Assembly (NCBI GenBank): GCA_036497565.1 | Contig: DASXJE010000307.1 | Location: 1-32,680 of the forward strand | Length of the DNA stretch: 32,680 nucleotides | Reading direction: 5' to 3' | DNA from: Mycobacteriales bacterium | GTDB taxonomy: Bacteria > Actinomycetota > Actinomycetes > Mycobacteriales > QHCD01 | In this document: positions 31,785 to 32,680 of the stretch, piece after piece | How the letters are laid out: each line of letters begins with the position of its first letter | How positions within the stretch are numbered: position 1 is the first letter of the stretch | The notes under the pieces: model-generated | The model's input: the letters and a program-made list of their open reading frames with translations, nothing else | The model's database searches: none | What the model was told of the DNA's origin: nothing | Program-made: the position numbers and the translations under genes

Positions 31785-31814
31785 CGCTTGAGGTTCGACG
31801 TAGCACTGAATTAC

Positions 31815-31846
31815 GTGGGAGGGCCGGCTCCGGCCCGACGCACCAC
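31815..31846 (+). promoter_or_regulatory. Hairpin between rplK and rplA
   Basis: GGGCCGG (31821-31827) pairs with CCGGCCC (31830-31836), and GTGG (31815-31818) can pair with CCAC (31843-31846). This structure lies in the 82-base gap, about 20 bases before the rplA ATG. It may be a processing or attenuation element, or part of L1 feedback control (inference). Confidence 0.4.
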
Positions 31847-31866
31847 ACCTACCGCAGGAGGAGCAC

Positions 31867-32589
31867 ATGAAGCGCAGTAAGGCCTACCGCAAGGCAGCCG
31901 AGCACATCGACCCGGAGCGGGTCTACTCGCCGCTCGAGGCGGCGAACCTCGCCAAGGAGACGGCGACGACGAAGTACGACCCGACCGTCGAGGTCGCGAT
32001 GCGGCTGGGTGTCGACCCCCGCAAGGCCGACCAGATGGTCCGCGGCACCGTCAACCTGCCGCACGGCACCGGGAAGACCGCGCGCGTGATCGTCTTCGCC
32101 ACCGGCGCCAAGGCCGAAGAGGCCGAGGCCGCCGGCGCCGACGTCGTCGGTTCCGACGACCTGGTGGAGCGGGTCCAGGGCGGTTACCTCGACTTCGACG
32201 CCGCGATCGCCACCCCCGACCAGATGGCGAAGGTCGGCCGGGTCGCCCGGATCCTCGGGCCGCGCGGGCTCATGCCCAACCCGAAGACCGGCACCGTGAC
32301 CCAGGACGTCACCAAGGCCGTGTCCGACATCAAGGGCGGCAAGATCAACTTCCGGGTGGACAAGCAGTCCAACCTGCACCTGGTCATCGGCAAGGCGAGT
32401 TTCGACGCCAAGTCGCTGGCCGAGAACTACGCCGCCGCGCTCGATGAGATCCTGCGGGCCAAGCCGTCCTCGGCCAAGGGCCGGTTCCTCCGCAAGGTCA
32501 CCTTCGCGACCACGATGGGCCCGGGGATCCCGGTCGACCCCAACCGGACCCGCAACGTCGCGCTCGCCGACGACGCCCCGACGCCGTAA
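31867..32589 (+). CDS. rplA: 50S ribosomal protein L1
   Basis: This 240-residue protein has the standard L1 sequence: [31 protein letters not shown] in outline, then [30 protein letters not shown], the two-domain hinge with [18 protein letters not shown], and the C-terminal region [12 protein letters not shown]. It forms the mobile L1 stalk that helps release deacylated tRNA, and in many bacteria represses translation of its own operon. AGGAGGAG precedes the ATG. It is the last gene visible in the operon; rplJ and rplL, usually next, would lie beyond the window. Confidence 0.97.
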   Translation: MKRSKAYRKAAEHIDPERVYSPLEAANLAKETATTKYDPTVEVAMRLGVDPRKADQMVRGTVNLPHGTGKTARVIVFATGAKAEEAEAAGADVVGSDDLVERVQGGYLDFDAAIATPDQMAKVGRVARILGPRGLMPNPKTGTVTQDVTKAVSDIKGGKINFRVDKQSNLHLVIGKASFDAKSLAENYAAALDEILRAKPSSAKGRFLRKVTFATTMGPGIPVDPNRTRNVALADDAPTP

Positions 32590-32592
32590 CCG

Positions 32593-32680
32593 CCCCACCT
32601 CTCCGCCTTGTCCCATGATCAAGAGGGGATTCGTACGGCGTTTCGTGCCGAAATCCCCTCTTGATCATGGGTAGGTGGGG
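32593..32680. repeat. Compound palindrome after rplA (element C)
   Basis: CCCATGATCAAGAGGGGATT (32612-32631) and its perfect reverse complement at 32652-32671 form 20-bp arms. The 20-base loop contains CGTACGGCGTTTCGTG (32632-32647) and the 4-bp mini-stem CGGC/GCCG. An outer pair, CCCCACCT (32593-32600) and AGGTGGGG (32673-32680), flanks it and may extend past the window. The loop matches the linker of element B at 15 of 16 positions. It probably also terminates the rplKA transcript. Confidence 0.85.

Overview
The window is high-GC DNA from an actinobacterium. The evidence is the conserved block tRNA-Thr, tRNA-Met, rpmG, two HadA/HadB-type dehydratases, tRNA-Trp, secE, nusG, rplK, rplA, together with a SigL/RslA-type sigma pair, ferredoxin-dependent KorAB, many GTG/TTG starts and 4-bp start/stop overlaps. 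The order of genes around rpmG to rplA resembles that of mycobacteria and streptomycetes, but the lineage cannot be fixed from this sequence alone.

Layout. (1) 1-742 (minus): the right edge of a surface-sugar cluster, with a WbpD-like sugar N-acetyltransferase overlapping the first codons of a DegT-type aminotransferase. (2) 1047-5556: a methyltransferase; a cupredoxin lipoprotein divergent from a sigL-rslA pair, with two ECF promoters back to back between them; a 2-hydroxyacid dehydrogenase whose ribosome-binding site lies in a long hairpin; and an unrecognised protein. (3) 5600-5820: four palindromes arranged as two twin elements. (4) 5860-8702: a promoter with a LacI/GalR-type operator in front of a three-gene operon (Gfo/Idh/MocA oxidoreductase, DUF6807 protein, cupin), probably for catabolism of a sugar or polyol derivative. 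(5) 8709-11690: a Phd/RelE-type toxin-antitoxin pair, a TetR regulator divergent from an SDR-family enzyme across a palindromic intergenic region, and an APH-fold kinase. (6) 11771-18413: korA-korB-rarD on the minus strand, divergent from an orphan nuoB-nuoC-nuoI trio, followed by htpX. (7) 18589-21585 (minus): beta-propeller protein, sulfotransferase and rfbA. (8) 21672-25597: yajQ, tRNA-Tyr, a 61-residue predicted secreted peptide and a large membrane GAF-GGDEF-EAL protein. (9) 25635-32680: the tRNA and ribosomal/Sec/transcription block, interrupted by an M1-type metallopeptidase lipoprotein and an aminotransferase, ending in a large compound palindrome after rplA.

The most interesting points are four. 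First, the 15-bp palindrome at 2319-2333 supplies both -35 elements for a sigL operon and a copper-protein gene. Second, nuoBCI stands without nuoD or any membrane subunit beside korAB, suggesting a non-canonical electron-transfer module. Third, the composite palindromes at 5608-5685, 5740-5815 and 32612-32671 have different arms but share a linker core, CGGCGTNTCG, as expected of one dispersed repeat family. Fourth, a hairpin sequesters the Shine-Dalgarno sequence of the dehydrogenase at 3667. All functional statements come from reading motifs by eye; no database search was run.
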